64,000 bases of DNA from Fontibacterium abundans. GTDB taxonomy: Bacteria > Pseudomonadota > Alphaproteobacteria > Pelagibacterales > Pelagibacteraceae. The notes under the pieces are model-generated. The model was given only the letters and a program-made list of their open reading frames with translations. It was not told the DNA's origin and searched no databases. The position numbers and the translations under genes are program-made. Shown piece after piece: positions 31,753 through 41,779 of the stretch. Within the stretch, counting starts at the first letter, position 1. Every line of letters starts with the position of its first letter. The DNA lies in assembly GCA_965235095.1 (NCBI GenBank), contig OZ249405.1; one strand, written 5' to 3'.

Positions 31753-33213
31753 ATGATCTTTTCTACTTTTAATGAATTTAAAAAAAATTTAAAAAAAAAA
31801 AATTTTTCACAAATTTACGCAATTAAAACTAAACCAAAATTAGAAACAATTGAGAAATTAATTAAATTAGTCTCCTTAAATAAAGATAGTTTTATATTTG
31901 AATCTGTTGAAAAAGTTAAAATTAGAGGTCGGTACACTATATTTGGTTTTAATCCAGATCTTATGATCGAAACTAAAAACAATCGTATTATTCAAAACAC
32001 AAATAATAGAAAAATAACAATAAAAAAAAATCCATACAATTATTTAAATAAATTAATTAACAATTTTCATTTTAAAACTTCAAAAAAATTACCCATGATG
32101 TCAGCTATGTTGGCTGGTTATTTTAGTTATGACATCATTAGATTTAAAGAAAAAATTCCAAATAATTGTAAAGACGACTTAAAAATTCCAGATGTAAAAT
32201 TGATACGTCCACAACTAATAATCATTCACGATAATGAAAAAAACAAAATATTTTTCATTCAAAATATTTATAGTTTAAAAAATATTAAAAATTTAAAAAA
32301 ATTATATTTATTAAAATGCGATGAAATAAATAAATTTGTCGCTAAGATTAATAATACTTATAACTCAAAAGAACATTTAAATAAAAATAAGAAAAAAAAT
32401 AAAATAATAAGCAATGTTAGCAAAAATTCTTTTTTAAATTCTATATCAAAAGCAAAAGAATTAATAAATAATGGAGAGATATTTCAGGTTGTATTAAGTC
32501 AAAGATTTAAAAGTATATTAAATAAAACGCCTATTAATTTTTATAAAAAATTAAGAATATTAAATCCATCTCCTTTTATGTTCTTTTTTAATTTCGATAA
32601 TTTTAAAATAGCAGGTAGTAGTCCCGAGATATTAGTGAGAGTAAGAGATAATAAAATTACCATTAGACCTATTGCAGGGACTAGGCCTAGAGGAAGAAAT
32701 TTTAAAGAAGACAATAAATTTCAAAAAGAACTTCTTAATGATAAAAAAGAAATTTCTGAACATCTTATGTTGCTTGATCTTGGACGAAATGATGTTGGTA
32801 AAGTTTCAAAAATTGGAACTGTAAAAGTTGATCAAAGTTTTAAAATTGAAAAATACTCTCATGTTATGCATATCGTTTCAAATGTTGTTGGCGATTTTGA
32901 TAAGAAAAATTCATTATTAGACACTTTATTTTCTGGTTTTCCAGCAGGCACTGTTTCGGGTGCGCCAAAAATCAGAGCGATGGAAATTATTGATGATTTA
33001 GAAATGTCAAAAAGAAAATTATATGCTGGTGGCATTGGATATTTCACCCCTAATAAAGAAATGGATACATGCATTGCTTTAAGAACTGCTTTAATTATTG
33101 ATAATAAAATCTATGTGCAATCAGGAGCTGGAATTGTCGCTGATAGTATTCCCTTAAATGAATACAAAGAAACAGTTAATAAAGCTAAAGCATTATTTGA
33201 GGCGGCTAAATAA
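31753..33213 (+). CDS. trpE: Anthranilate synthase component I
   Basis: The 486-residue chorismate-binding enzyme has an N-terminal regulatory part with FESVEKVKIRGRYTIFGF, and the catalytic half with QVVLSQRF, NPSPFMFFF, GSSPEILVR, RPIAGTRPRG, DLGRNDVGKV, FPAGTVSGAPKIRAMEII and GAGIVADS. It makes anthranilate with TrpG. First trp gene of a gapless trpEGDC unit. Confidence 0.95.
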   Translation: MIFSTFNEFKKNLKKKNFSQIYAIKTKPKLETIEKLIKLVSLNKDSFIFESVEKVKIRGRYTIFGFNPDLMIETKNNRIIQNTNNRKITIKKNPYNYLNKLINNFHFKTSKKLPMMSAMLAGYFSYDIIRFKEKIPNNCKDDLKIPDVKLIRPQLIIIHDNEKNKIFFIQNIYSLKNIKNLKKLYLLKCDEINKFVAKINNTYNSKEHLNKNKKKNKIISNVSKNSFLNSISKAKELINNGEIFQVVLSQRFKSILNKTPINFYKKLRILNPSPFMFFFNFDNFKIAGSSPEILVRVRDNKITIRPIAGTRPRGRNFKEDNKFQKELLNDKKEISEHLMLLDLGRNDVGKVSKIGTVKVDQSFKIEKYSHVMHIVSNVVGDFDKKNSLLDTLFSGFPAGTVSGAPKIRAMEIIDDLEMSKRKLYAGGIGYFTPNKEMDTCIALRTALIIDNKIYVQSGAGIVADSIPLNEYKETVNKAKALFEAAK

Positions 33214-33786
33214 ATGAAAAAAATACTCTTAATAGATAATTACGATAGTTTTACTTACAATATTTTTCATTCTTTATCAGAATTAGGTTCAAAAGTTGAA
33301 GTTTACAGAAATGATAAAATATCTTTAGAGCAAATTTCGAAAAAGAAATTTGATAAAATTGTTATATCGCCTGGTCCAGGCCATCCTAATAGTTCCGGCA
33401 TCTGTATAAATGTTGTCAAAAAATTTTATAAAAAAATTCCTATTTTAGGAATTTGTCTTGGCCATCAAATTATAGGTGCTGCTTTTGGTGGTGTAATTAA
33501 AAAAGCAAAGATTATAATGCATGGAAAATTAAGCAAAATTATTCACAATGGTTCAAAACTTTTTAATAAAATTCCTAAAAATTTTTATGCAACTAGATAT
33601 CATAGTCTTATAATTGATAATAAAACACTAAATGAAGATTTTGAGATTTCGGCAAAAACTGAAGATAATGTTATTATGGCTATAAATCATAAAGAATATC
33701 ATCTTTATGGTATTCAATTTCATCCTGAAAGTATTAAAACAAGCTTTGGAGATGAAATTTTTAAAAACTTTTTAAAAATAAAATGA
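33214..33786 (+). CDS. trpG: Anthranilate synthase component II (glutamine amidotransferase)
   Basis: The 190-residue class I amidotransferase has DNYDSFTYN, SPGPGHPN, nucleophile GICLGHQ (Cys about 80), and the FHPES His-Glu pair at the C-terminus. Supplies ammonia to TrpE. It starts on the base after trpE ends and overlaps trpD by 4 bases. Confidence 0.94.
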   Translation: MKKILLIDNYDSFTYNIFHSLSELGSKVEVYRNDKISLEQISKKKFDKIVISPGPGHPNSSGICINVVKKFYKKIPILGICLGHQIIGAAFGGVIKKAKIIMHGKLSKIIHNGSKLFNKIPKNFYATRYHSLIIDNKTLNEDFEISAKTEDNVIMAINHKEYHLYGIQFHPESIKTSFGDEIFKNFLKIK

Positions 33787-34781
33787 ACATAAAAAATTTA
33801 ATAACTAAATTAATTCTTAATAAAGATTTGACTGACTCAGAATTAAATCTTTTATTTAATAAAATTATCAATGCTGAAATTAATGAAAATTTAATATCTG
33901 CAATATTAACTTTAATAACTAGAAATGGTTTCAACTATAAAACCATTTTATCTGCTGCAAAAATTCTAAGAAAAAAACTAATTAGGGTCAAAGTTCCAAA
34001 AAACTCAATGGATACTTGTGGTACAGGAGGCGATGGAAAGCATACTCTTAATATTTCAACAGCTGCTGCAATTGTATTGGCTGGCTTAGGAGTTAATGTG
34101 GTGAAGCATGGAAATAGATCAGTAACGTCAAAATGCGGGTCAGCAGATGTTTTAGAAAAACTAGGAATTAATATATTAGAAAATAAAAAAAATTTAGAAA
34201 ATAAAATAAATAAGGATAATTTCATTTTTTTATTTGCGCCAAATTATCACTTAGCAATGAAAAATGTCACTTCTGTTAGAAAAAATCTTCCTTTTAAAAC
34301 GATTTTTAATCTTTTAGGTCCTCTAATAAATCCAGGGTTGGTTAAGAGACAAATTATTGGAATCTTTGATAAAAATTTATTAATTCCTTACATAAAAGTT
34401 TTAAAAAGTTTAGGTCATAAAAAAGCATGGGTGTTTCACAGTAATGAAGGTTTAGATGAAATATCTATTTTTAATAAAACTAAAGTTTATGAATTAAATA
34501 AAAAAAAAATAAGAAGTTTTGTTATTAATCCAAAATCTTTAATTAAAAGAAAATATAGTTTTAAATCAATTCTTGGCAAGGATGCAAATTATAATAGTAA
34601 AAAAATAATTGAAATTTTTAATGGAAAACATAATGCTTTTTTAGAAATTGTAGCTTTAAATGCTGCAGCTGGCCTAGTAATTGCTGAAAAGGAAAATAAC
34701 TTGCAAAAAGCCTATTATAGGACAAAAAGTTACTTGCTATCAGGTGATGTTATTAAGAAGATTAACCAATTAAATAAATAA
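33783..34781 (+). CDS. trpD: Anthranilate phosphoribosyltransferase
   Basis: The 332-residue enzyme has the PRPP site GTGGDGKHTLNIST, KHGNRSVTSKCGSADVLE, FAPNYHLAMKNVTSVRKNL and FNLLGPLINP. Attaches phosphoribose to anthranilate. Overlaps trpG (ATGA) and trpC (TAATG), so the unit is co-translated. Confidence 0.94.
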   Translation: MNIKNLITKLILNKDLTDSELNLLFNKIINAEINENLISAILTLITRNGFNYKTILSAAKILRKKLIRVKVPKNSMDTCGTGGDGKHTLNISTAAAIVLAGLGVNVVKHGNRSVTSKCGSADVLEKLGINILENKKNLENKINKDNFIFLFAPNYHLAMKNVTSVRKNLPFKTIFNLLGPLINPGLVKRQIIGIFDKNLLIPYIKVLKSLGHKKAWVFHSNEGLDEISIFNKTKVYELNKKKIRSFVINPKSLIKRKYSFKSILGKDANYNSKKIIEIFNGKHNAFLEIVALNAAAGLVIAEKENNLQKAYYRTKSYLLSGDVIKKINQLNK

Positions 34782-35551
34782 TGAATATTTTAAATAAAAT
34801 TATTAATTATAAAAAAAAAAAAATTATTACTGATAAAAAAAATAATATATTAATTTTAAATCAAAATAAAAAATCTAATTTTAAATCTAAAATAATAAAT
34901 AATCTTAAAAATAATAAAATTTCAATTATAGCGGAAATAAAAAAAGCTAGTCCGTCAAAAGGAATTTTAACAAAAAACTTTAATCCTATTAATATAGCCA
35001 AACAATACGTTAAGGGAGGCGCAACGTGTTTATCGGTATTAACCGAGGATAAATTTTTTTTAGGTAACAAAAATTTTATAAAACAAATCAAAACTAAATA
35101 TAAAATACCAATTCTAGCTAAAGACTTTTTTATAGATCCTTTTCAAATTTATGAAGCAAAATTTTATGGAGCAGATTGTATTTTAATTTTATTATCTGCT
35201 GTAAAAGAAAATCTAGCGAAGGAATTATATGATGCTGCTAATAAATGTGGAATGGATACAATAGTAGAGGTTCATGATGATAGGGAGATGAGTTTTGCTT
35301 TAAGTTTAAAAAAAAGCATCATTGGAATTAATAATCGTAATTTAAAAACTTTTGCTACAGACATAAATAATACGATTAATTTATACAAAAAATTTAATTT
35401 AAAAAATCGGATAGTTGTATCTGAAAGTGGTATTGCTTCTAAAAAGGATATTCTTCATATTTGCAAAAAGACAAATATTAGAACTTTCTTGATTGGCGAA
35501 TCACTAATAAAATCTAACAATATTAAAAATAAAATAAGATCTTTTTTATAA
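34781..35551 (+). CDS. trpC: Indole-3-glycerol phosphate synthase
   Basis: The 256-residue barrel has AEIKKASPSKGIL, CLSVLTEDKFF, ILAKDFFIDPFQIYEA, ADCILILLSAV, EVHDDREM, GINNRNL and SESGI. Closes the indole ring. trpF, trpA and trpB are not in the window. The moaC-moeA pair usual between trpC and lexA is absent. Confidence 0.94.
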   Translation: MNILNKIINYKKKKIITDKKNNILILNQNKKSNFKSKIINNLKNNKISIIAEIKKASPSKGILTKNFNPINIAKQYVKGGATCLSVLTEDKFFLGNKNFIKQIKTKYKIPILAKDFFIDPFQIYEAKFYGADCILILLSAVKENLAKELYDAANKCGMDTIVEVHDDREMSFALSLKKSIIGINNRNLKTFATDINNTINLYKKFNLKNRIVVSESGIASKKDILHICKKTNIRTFLIGESLIKSNNIKNKIRSFL

Positions 35552-35596
35552 AATATACATATATTTCAGTACTTTATCAGCATTGTATCTTAATAA

Positions 35597-35611
35597 GAAC
35601 TTAAATAGAAC
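35597..35611 (+). promoter_or_regulatory. LexA (SOS) box of the alphaproteobacterial type
   Basis: GAAC at 35597-35600 and GAAC at 35608-35611 are separated by 7 bases, the direct-repeat SOS box GAAC-N7-GAAC known for alphaproteobacterial LexA. It lies 25 bases before the lexA start codon, so lexA is probably autoregulated. Confidence 0.75.
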
Positions 35612-35635
35612 GAGATATGTTTAGGTTTTGTTCTT

Positions 35636-36313
35636 ATGCTAACTAAAAAACAAAAAAATTTATTAATTTTTATTAATGAAAAATTAAAACGTACTGGCAT
35701 ATCGCCTTCTTATGACGAAATGCGCATGTCATTAAATCTTAAATCAAAATCAGGAATTCATAGACTTATTTCGGCCCTTGAAGAAAGAGGATTTATTAAA
35801 AGATTGCCTCACAAAGCAAGAGCTCTTGAAGTTATTAAACTTCCTGAAAATGCTGGAGCTCAAGATCTGTATAATAATTTTTCTCCTAAGATTATTAAAG
35901 GTGGCTTAGATCTTAATAAAATAGAAGATGAAGAGGTTTTTATACCTGTACTTGGTAAAATTGCAGCTGGAGCCCCTATTGAAGCATTAGAAAATCAAAC
36001 TGAGAGTTTGCCTTTATCAAAAAGTTTCTTAGGATCAAATGAATATTTTGCATTAAAAGTTGAAGGAGATTCGATGATAGAGGCCGGTATTAATACTGGA
36101 GATTATGTTATAATTAAAAAAACTAATATTGCTGAGAGTGGAAAAATAGTTGTAGCTTTAATTGATGACCATGAAGCAACTCTAAAAAGAATGCGAAAAA
36201 AAGGACCTTCAATTGCCTTGGAAAGCGCCAATCCTGCTTATGAGACAAAAATTTACAATAATGAAAGAGTAAAAATACAGGGTGTTTTAGCCTCTTTATA
36301 TAGAAAATTTTAA
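35636..36313 (+). CDS. lexA: LexA repressor, self-cleaving
   Basis: The 225-residue protein has an N-terminal winged helix (SPSYDEMRMSLNLKSKSGIHRLISALEERGFI), a cleavage site Ala-Gly in KIAAGAPIE, and the peptidase pair Ser in VEGDSMIEAG and Lys in EATLKRM. It represses SOS genes until RecA filaments trigger self-cleavage. A matching operator is upstream. Confidence 0.95.
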   Translation: MLTKKQKNLLIFINEKLKRTGISPSYDEMRMSLNLKSKSGIHRLISALEERGFIKRLPHKARALEVIKLPENAGAQDLYNNFSPKIIKGGLDLNKIEDEEVFIPVLGKIAAGAPIEALENQTESLPLSKSFLGSNEYFALKVEGDSMIEAGINTGDYVIIKKTNIAESGKIVVALIDDHEATLKRMRKKGPSIALESANPAYETKIYNNERVKIQGVLASLYRKF

Positions 36314-36360
36314 TTTACTAATTTAAATAAATAATATTAGTTCTGTAATCTTTAGAACTA

Positions 36361-37779
36361 ATGAATATTATTCCAAAAGTTATCACGCGTTTTGCACCCT
36401 CACCGACTGGAAATTTACATATTGGAGGAGCGAGAACAGCTTTATTTAATTGGTTATTTTCAAAAAATCAAAAAGGCAAATTCTTATTAAGAATAGAAGA
36501 TACTGATGTTCAAAGATCAAAAAATGAGTACTACGAACAAATCATCTCAACTCTTAAATGGCTAGAAATAAATTGGGATGAAGAACCATATATTCAATCA
36601 AAAAACGTAGAATCTCATATAAATGTCGCTAATATTCTATTGAAAAATGGACACGCCTATAAATGCTATTGCACTGAAAAAGAGCTAGAGGAAGAAAAAA
36701 AATTATATCTCGAGAAAAAAATTCCTTACACTTACAGTAAAAAATGTAGAAATATTCTGGAAGAAGTCAGTAACAAACCTTTTGTTCTTAGATTTAAATC
36801 AAAGATGGAAGGAAAGACAATGCTAAAAGATTTAGTTCAGGGTAACGTTGAAATTAATAATAGTACAATAGAAGATTTTGTTATTTTAAGAAAAGACAAA
36901 AAGCCTACTTATAATTTATCCGCTGCAGTTGACGATTATCAAATGAAAATTTCTCATGTAATAAGAGGTGACGATCATAAAATAAATGCTTTTAAACAAA
37001 TTCAAATATTTGAAAGCATGGAATGGAAAATACCAGAATACGCACACATACCTTTAATTCATTCGAAAGAAGGAAAAAAATTATCAAAAAGAGATGATGC
37101 GTCGACTGTAGAAGATTATAAAAAAATAGGTATTTTACCAGAGGCTTTAAGAAATTATTTATTGAGACTAGGATGGTCTTATAAAGATAAAGAAATTTTT
37201 TCAGAAGAAGAAAGTATAGAATTTTTTAATTTAAAAAATATTGGAAAGTCTCCATCAAAATTAGATTTTGATAGAATTAAATCTATCAATGAGTTTTATA
37301 TAAAATCAACTAATGATGAAATATTATTAGAAAAATTAATTCATTATTCTGAATTGTACAAAGAAAAAATTCCAAAACAATTTCATGAAATAATTAAAAT
37401 AAATTTATCTTTTTTAAAAAATAAATCAAAATCATTAGAAGATATATATAATAACTCAAAATATATATTTTCTTATGAAGTAAAAGAAGATCAGATGCAA
37501 AAAATAGACAAATCTAAATTAACTATTATAAAACACATCTACTCTCTAATAAAAAAAGATAAAGATATCAGTAAAGATTATTTAAAAAATATTTTTGATA
37601 AAATTATAGAAACTGAAAAAATTAATTTTAAAGATCTTGGTCAACCTTTAAGAATTATATTAACAGGTTCTGAATATGGTCCAGCCATATATGATATAGC
37701 TAGTTCCTTAGGTTTAAATGAATTTTTAAACCGAATAGAGCTATTCTTTTCAAAAATAGACAAAAATATTAAAAACTGA
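36361..37779 (+). CDS. gltX: Glutamyl-tRNA synthetase
   Basis: The 472-residue class I synthetase has the HIGH-type motif SPTGNLHIGGARTALFNW, RIEDTD, VDDYQMKISHVIRGDDH and the KMSKS-type KLSKRDD (about residue 240). It charges tRNA-Glu (and tRNA-Gln when gatCAB is used). comEC, which often separates lexA and gltX, is missing. gltA starts 12 bases downstream. Confidence 0.94.
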   Translation: MNIIPKVITRFAPSPTGNLHIGGARTALFNWLFSKNQKGKFLLRIEDTDVQRSKNEYYEQIISTLKWLEINWDEEPYIQSKNVESHINVANILLKNGHAYKCYCTEKELEEEKKLYLEKKIPYTYSKKCRNILEEVSNKPFVLRFKSKMEGKTMLKDLVQGNVEINNSTIEDFVILRKDKKPTYNLSAAVDDYQMKISHVIRGDDHKINAFKQIQIFESMEWKIPEYAHIPLIHSKEGKKLSKRDDASTVEDYKKIGILPEALRNYLLRLGWSYKDKEIFSEEESIEFFNLKNIGKSPSKLDFDRIKSINEFYIKSTNDEILLEKLIHYSELYKEKIPKQFHEIIKINLSFLKNKSKSLEDIYNNSKYIFSYEVKEDQMQKIDKSKLTIIKHIYSLIKKDKDISKDYLKNIFDKIIETEKINFKDLGQPLRIILTGSEYGPAIYDIASSLGLNEFLNRIELFFSKIDKNIKN

Positions 37780-37791
37780 TAACTAAATTTT

Positions 37792-39078
37792 ATGTCTGAC
37801 AAATGTTTCATAGAAATAGACGGTAAAAAATACGAGCTTCCTGTTAAAAAAGGTACGGTTGGCCCTTCAGTAATTGATGTTCGTGATCTTTATAAAAATA
37901 CTGGTCACTTTACTTTCGATCCCGGTTTTACTTCTACTGCAAGCTGCCAATCTAATATTTGCTACATTGATGGTGACAAAGGTACTCTTTTATATAGAGG
38001 ATATGAAATTGAAAAATTATCTGAAAAAAGTTCATTTTTGGAAGTTGCTTATCTATTAATCAAAGGTGAACTTCCAACCAAAGATCAATTCAGTGAATTT
38101 TCTGATGCCATAAAAAATCACACAATGGTTCATGAACAAATCAGATCTTTTTACAATGGCTTTAGACGTGGTGGTCATCCTATGGCTATGATGCTTGGTG
38201 TAGTGGGAGCTTTATCTGCTTTTTATGCAGACTCAGCTAACGTTAACGATCCAAAAGAAAGAGAAATATCAGCAAGAAGAATGATAGCTAAAGTTCCAAC
38301 TTTAGCTGCTATGGCTTACAAATATTCAATTGGTCAACCATTTGTATATCCTGATAATGATTTGAATTATTGTGAGAATTTTTTGAATATGTGTTTTTCT
38401 GTCCCAGCTCAGAAATACAAAGTTAATAAAGTAATCTCAGATGCGCTAGAAAAAATATTTATACTTCATGCAGATCATGAACAAAATGCTTCTACTTCAA
38501 CAGTTAGACTTGCAGCTTCTTCTGGTGTCAATCCTTTTGCTTCTATAGCTTCTGGCTTTTCAGCTCTTTGGGGTCCTTTGCATGGTGGGGCTAATGAGGC
38601 GGCTTTAAATATGTTAAAAAAAATTGGTAGTGTTAAAAATATTCCAGAATTCATAAAACGAGCAAAAGATCCAAATGACAATTTCAGATTAATGGGATTT
38701 GGACATAGAGTTTATAAAAATTATGATCCAAGAGCTAAAGTAATGCAAAAGGCATGTCATGAAGTTCTTGAGGTTATGGGCAAGAAAGATGATGAGTTGC
38801 TAAAAGTGGCTATAGAACTAGAAAAAATAGCATTAAATGACGACTATTTTGTTCAAAAAAAATTATATCCTAATATAGATTTTTATTCTGGAATAACCTT
38901 AAGCGCCATGGGGTTTTCTACTGAAATGTTTGTTGTTTTGTTCGCTGTTGCTAGAACCTCTGGTTGGATTGCTCATTGGAAAGAAATGTACTCTGATCCA
39001 TCAAATAAATTAAGCAGACCTAGACAATTATATCTCGGTAAAGACAAAAGAGATTTTATAGATATTGCTAAAAGATAA
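37792..39078 (+). CDS. gltA: Citrate synthase
   Basis: The 428-residue type II citrate synthase has catalytic His residues in LHADHEQNAS and GFGHRVYKNYDPRA and the Asp in DFYSGI. Condenses oxaloacetate and acetyl-CoA in the TCA cycle. Convergent with lpxB, with only 3 bases between the stops and no obvious terminator. Confidence 0.95.
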   Translation: MSDKCFIEIDGKKYELPVKKGTVGPSVIDVRDLYKNTGHFTFDPGFTSTASCQSNICYIDGDKGTLLYRGYEIEKLSEKSSFLEVAYLLIKGELPTKDQFSEFSDAIKNHTMVHEQIRSFYNGFRRGGHPMAMMLGVVGALSAFYADSANVNDPKEREISARRMIAKVPTLAAMAYKYSIGQPFVYPDNDLNYCENFLNMCFSVPAQKYKVNKVISDALEKIFILHADHEQNASTSTVRLAASSGVNPFASIASGFSALWGPLHGGANEAALNMLKKIGSVKNIPEFIKRAKDPNDNFRLMGFGHRVYKNYDPRAKVMQKACHEVLEVMGKKDDELLKVAIELEKIALNDDYFVQKKLYPNIDFYSGITLSAMGFSTEMFVVLFAVARTSGWIAHWKEMYSDPSNKLSRPRQLYLGKDKRDFIDIAKR

Positions 39079-39081
39079 TGG

Positions 39082-40191
39082 CTATTCGATTACATAATTA
39101 GATATTTTCTCAAGACTGTCAGGAACAATTATTGTCTGCAAAATTTTAGTATATTCAACGACTAAATCTTTCCTTAATATCTCGTTATCAATAAATTCTT
39201 TGGCTTTATTATAGATTTCATTTGAATTACATTTTTCCTGTATTAGTTCAGGTATTATTTCCTTCTGAGCAATAATATTTAGAATATTACCAAATTTTGT
39301 TTTAACAAAAGGTTTAATTAACAAATAATTAAACCATGATGTTTTGTAGACAACAATTAATGGACATTGGTTCTTACAGATATCTAAAGTGATTGTTCCA
39401 GACTTAGAAATAGTTAAAATTGAATCTCTCATATAAAAGTTTTTTTCTTTTTCACTAGTAGTAATAATAAAATTATCTATTTTAGACATTTGCAAATAGT
39501 CATTAATTAAATGCTTATTATTTTCAGAAGTCGGTATATGAAATGTAAAATTATTATTTAAATTTATTTTTTTAATTACTTCGATAAATATTGGCATAAA
39601 TGTTTTTAATTCCGAATTCCTACTTCCAGGGCAAAATGTAAAATACTTTTTATTTTTAACTTCTGCTTTACCTATTTTAAATACGGAAAAATCAAAAAAA
39701 GGATGTCCAACAAATGAGCTTCTAATAAATCCATCAAAATATTTTTTTTCAAAAGGAAATAGCAAAAGCAAATGATCAATAAATTTGTACAATATTTTTT
39801 TTCTATTTTCTCTCCACGCCCAAACTTGCGGTGCAACTAAATGTATTGTTTTAATTTTATTATTAACATTTTTGACTTTATTTAAAATCCTAAAAGAAAA
39901 ATCAGGAGAATCGATTGAAAAAATAATGTCAGGATTAAATTCTAATATTTTTTTTACAGTTAAGCTAATTTTAGCTTTGATTGAAAATATATTCTTTAAA
40001 ACATCAATAAATCCCATATAAGAAACGTCCTTTATATCAAATATACAATCAATTTTTTCTGATTTAATATTTTCTCCTCCTATAGCTAAGAATTGAATGT
40101 CTAAATTTTTTTCCTTCAATTTCTTAATAATTAGAGACCCAATTTTGTCACCTGAAGATTCTCCGGTAATGATAAATATTTTTTTAATCAA
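39082..40191 (-). CDS. lpxB: Lipid-A-disaccharide synthase
   Basis: The 369-residue GT19 enzyme has TGESSGDKIG at the N-terminus, IDSPDFSFR, APQVWAWRENR, FCPGSRNSEL and SKSGTITLDICK. It joins UDP-diacylglucosamine and lipid X. Last gene of a long minus-strand envelope operon beginning near rpsB. Confidence 0.93.
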   Translation of the reverse strand: MIKKIFIITGESSGDKIGSLIIKKLKEKNLDIQFLAIGGENIKSEKIDCIFDIKDVSYMGFIDVLKNIFSIKAKISLTVKKILEFNPDIIFSIDSPDFSFRILNKVKNVNNKIKTIHLVAPQVWAWRENRKKILYKFIDHLLLLFPFEKKYFDGFIRSSFVGHPFFDFSVFKIGKAEVKNKKYFTFCPGSRNSELKTFMPIFIEVIKKINLNNNFTFHIPTSENNKHLINDYLQMSKIDNFIITTSEKEKNFYMRDSILTISKSGTITLDICKNQCPLIVVYKTSWFNYLLIKPFVKTKFGNILNIIAQKEIIPELIQEKCNSNEIYNKAKEFIDNEILRKDLVVEYTKILQTIIVPDSLEKISNYVIE

Positions 40192-40192
40192 T

Positions 40193-40999
40193 TTATAAAG
40201 AAATAATAAAAAAATTATTTTTTTTAGTTAAATTTATAATTTTATCTTTATTTAAGATAATGTTTTGAGATTTTTTTACAGCAATACCTTTAATATTTGC
40301 TTTAATGCAATTTTTAATAGTGTCCAAACCTATTGTTGGCAGATCTACTCTGAGATCTTGGTTTGATTTTGGAAATTTAATCAAAATTGACTTATCTTTT
40401 AATTTATATTTTTTTGACAAATGTGATGATCTTTTTATAGTTTCGTCAGTTCCTTCGGGTCCTTCTATTGCAAGGACGTAGCCATTATTTACTACAACCG
40501 ATTGTCCAATATCAAATTTACTTAACGACTTAATAATATTAACTCCTTTGGTTATACTGCTTTTGTCCGAATTATTTATTTTTACTTTATTAATGCTTTT
40601 CTCCTGAAAAATTAATTCTGGTGTAAATTTCATACTATTTACAACAGATATTTTATGCTCATTAAAAATTTTAATAATTTCTTTTAAAATATTTCCATCT
40701 CCTTTTTTAAATGCTGTAAATAATCTAGGAAGATAGAATAAAGCTTTTCTATCAAATTTTAAAAGCGAAATTTCTGGTCTCTTCACTTTACCTATAAAAA
40801 TAATATTTTTGCAATTATTTTTCTTTAATATCGAAATAGCTTTTCCAAGTTCTGTTATTTTTAAGCTATAAGAATTTTTATATTTTTTATAAATATTAGA
40901 TTTAGTTAAATCTAATATTAAAAATTCTAATTTTTTTTTTAATAATTTATTTATTAAAAATCTAGGTAAATCTGATTCTCCAACTATTAATCCAAGCAT
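40193..40999 (-). CDS. lpxI: UDP-2,3-diacylglucosamine pyrophosphatase LpxI
   Basis: The 268-residue DUF1009 protein has GLIVGESDLPRFL, a KGDGNILK motif, and a C-terminal part with DLPTIGLDTIKNC. It makes lipid X, replacing LpxH as in most alphaproteobacteria. It sits between lpxA and lpxB with gaps of 1-3 bases. Confidence 0.9.
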   Translation of the reverse strand: MLGLIVGESDLPRFLINKLLKKKLEFLILDLTKSNIYKKYKNSYSLKITELGKAISILKKNNCKNIIFIGKVKRPEISLLKFDRKALFYLPRLFTAFKKGDGNILKEIIKIFNEHKISVVNSMKFTPELIFQEKSINKVKINNSDKSSITKGVNIIKSLSKFDIGQSVVVNNGYVLAIEGPEGTDETIKRSSHLSKKYKLKDKSILIKFPKSNQDLRVDLPTIGLDTIKNCIKANIKGIAVKKSQNIILNKDKIINLTKKNNFFIISL

Positions 41000-41002
41000 T
41001 TA

Positions 41003-41779
41003 TTATAGAGGTCTGCAAATTGGTCTTTTTTCACTTTTTTCTAGAAAACTTATAACGTCACATACTGTTTTAAAATTAGAAAATTTTTTAGATTCTTCTA
41101 TTCCTTTTTTTAAAAGAGTGTTTGAAAAAATCAACTTAACAGCTTGGTTTAGTCCATTTATTTCCTCAGAGGAATATCCTGCTCTTTTTAATCCTATTAT
41201 ATTTATTCCATCTAAATGTGATCTATTTCCAGTAACAAGACCGTAAGGAATTACATCTTTTTCAACTCCTGTCATTCCTCCTATCATTGCTAATTTTCCA
41301 ATTCTGGTAAATTGTTGTACTGCAGAATTACCACCTATTATAACATCATCGTCTATTTCAACGTGACCAGCTATAGCAACATTATTTGCGATAATAACAT
41401 TATTTCCAATTTTGCAATCATGCGCGATATGTGATGAAATCATAAATAAACAATTATCACCTATCTTTGTAATTCCACCACCATGTTCGGTGCCAGGGTT
41501 TATTGTAACATGCTCTCTAATTTTATTTTTCTTTCCTATTATAAGTTTTGTTTTTTCTCCTTTGAATTTTAAATCTTGTGGAGCGCTGCCTATAGAAGCA
41601 AAAGAATAAATCTTACAATCATCTGATATAGATGTATCTCCTGTTATAACTACGTGAGATAGTATTTTTACATTTTTTCCAATTTTTACTTCTTTGCCAA
41701 CAATACTAAAAGGCCCAACTTCTACTGAAGATTCTAATTTAGAATTTGCATCTATAATTGCCTTATCGCTTATCATCAA
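41003..41779 (-). CDS. lpxA: UDP-N-acetylglucosamine acyltransferase
   Basis: The 258-residue left-handed beta helix shows hexapeptide repeats (e.g. IGNNVIIANNVAIAGHVEIDDD), the catalytic HIAHDCKIG, and a C-terminal helical part with GLKRAGYSSEEI. First step of lipid A synthesis. Overlaps fabZ by 4 bases. Confidence 0.94.
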   Translation of the reverse strand: MMISDKAIIDANSKLESSVEVGPFSIVGKEVKIGKNVKILSHVVITGDTSISDDCKIYSFASIGSAPQDLKFKGEKTKLIIGKKNKIREHVTINPGTEHGGGITKIGDNCLFMISSHIAHDCKIGNNVIIANNVAIAGHVEIDDDVIIGGNSAVQQFTRIGKLAMIGGMTGVEKDVIPYGLVTGNRSHLDGINIIGLKRAGYSSEEINGLNQAVKLIFSNTLLKKGIEESKKFSNFKTVCDVISFLEKSEKRPICRPL

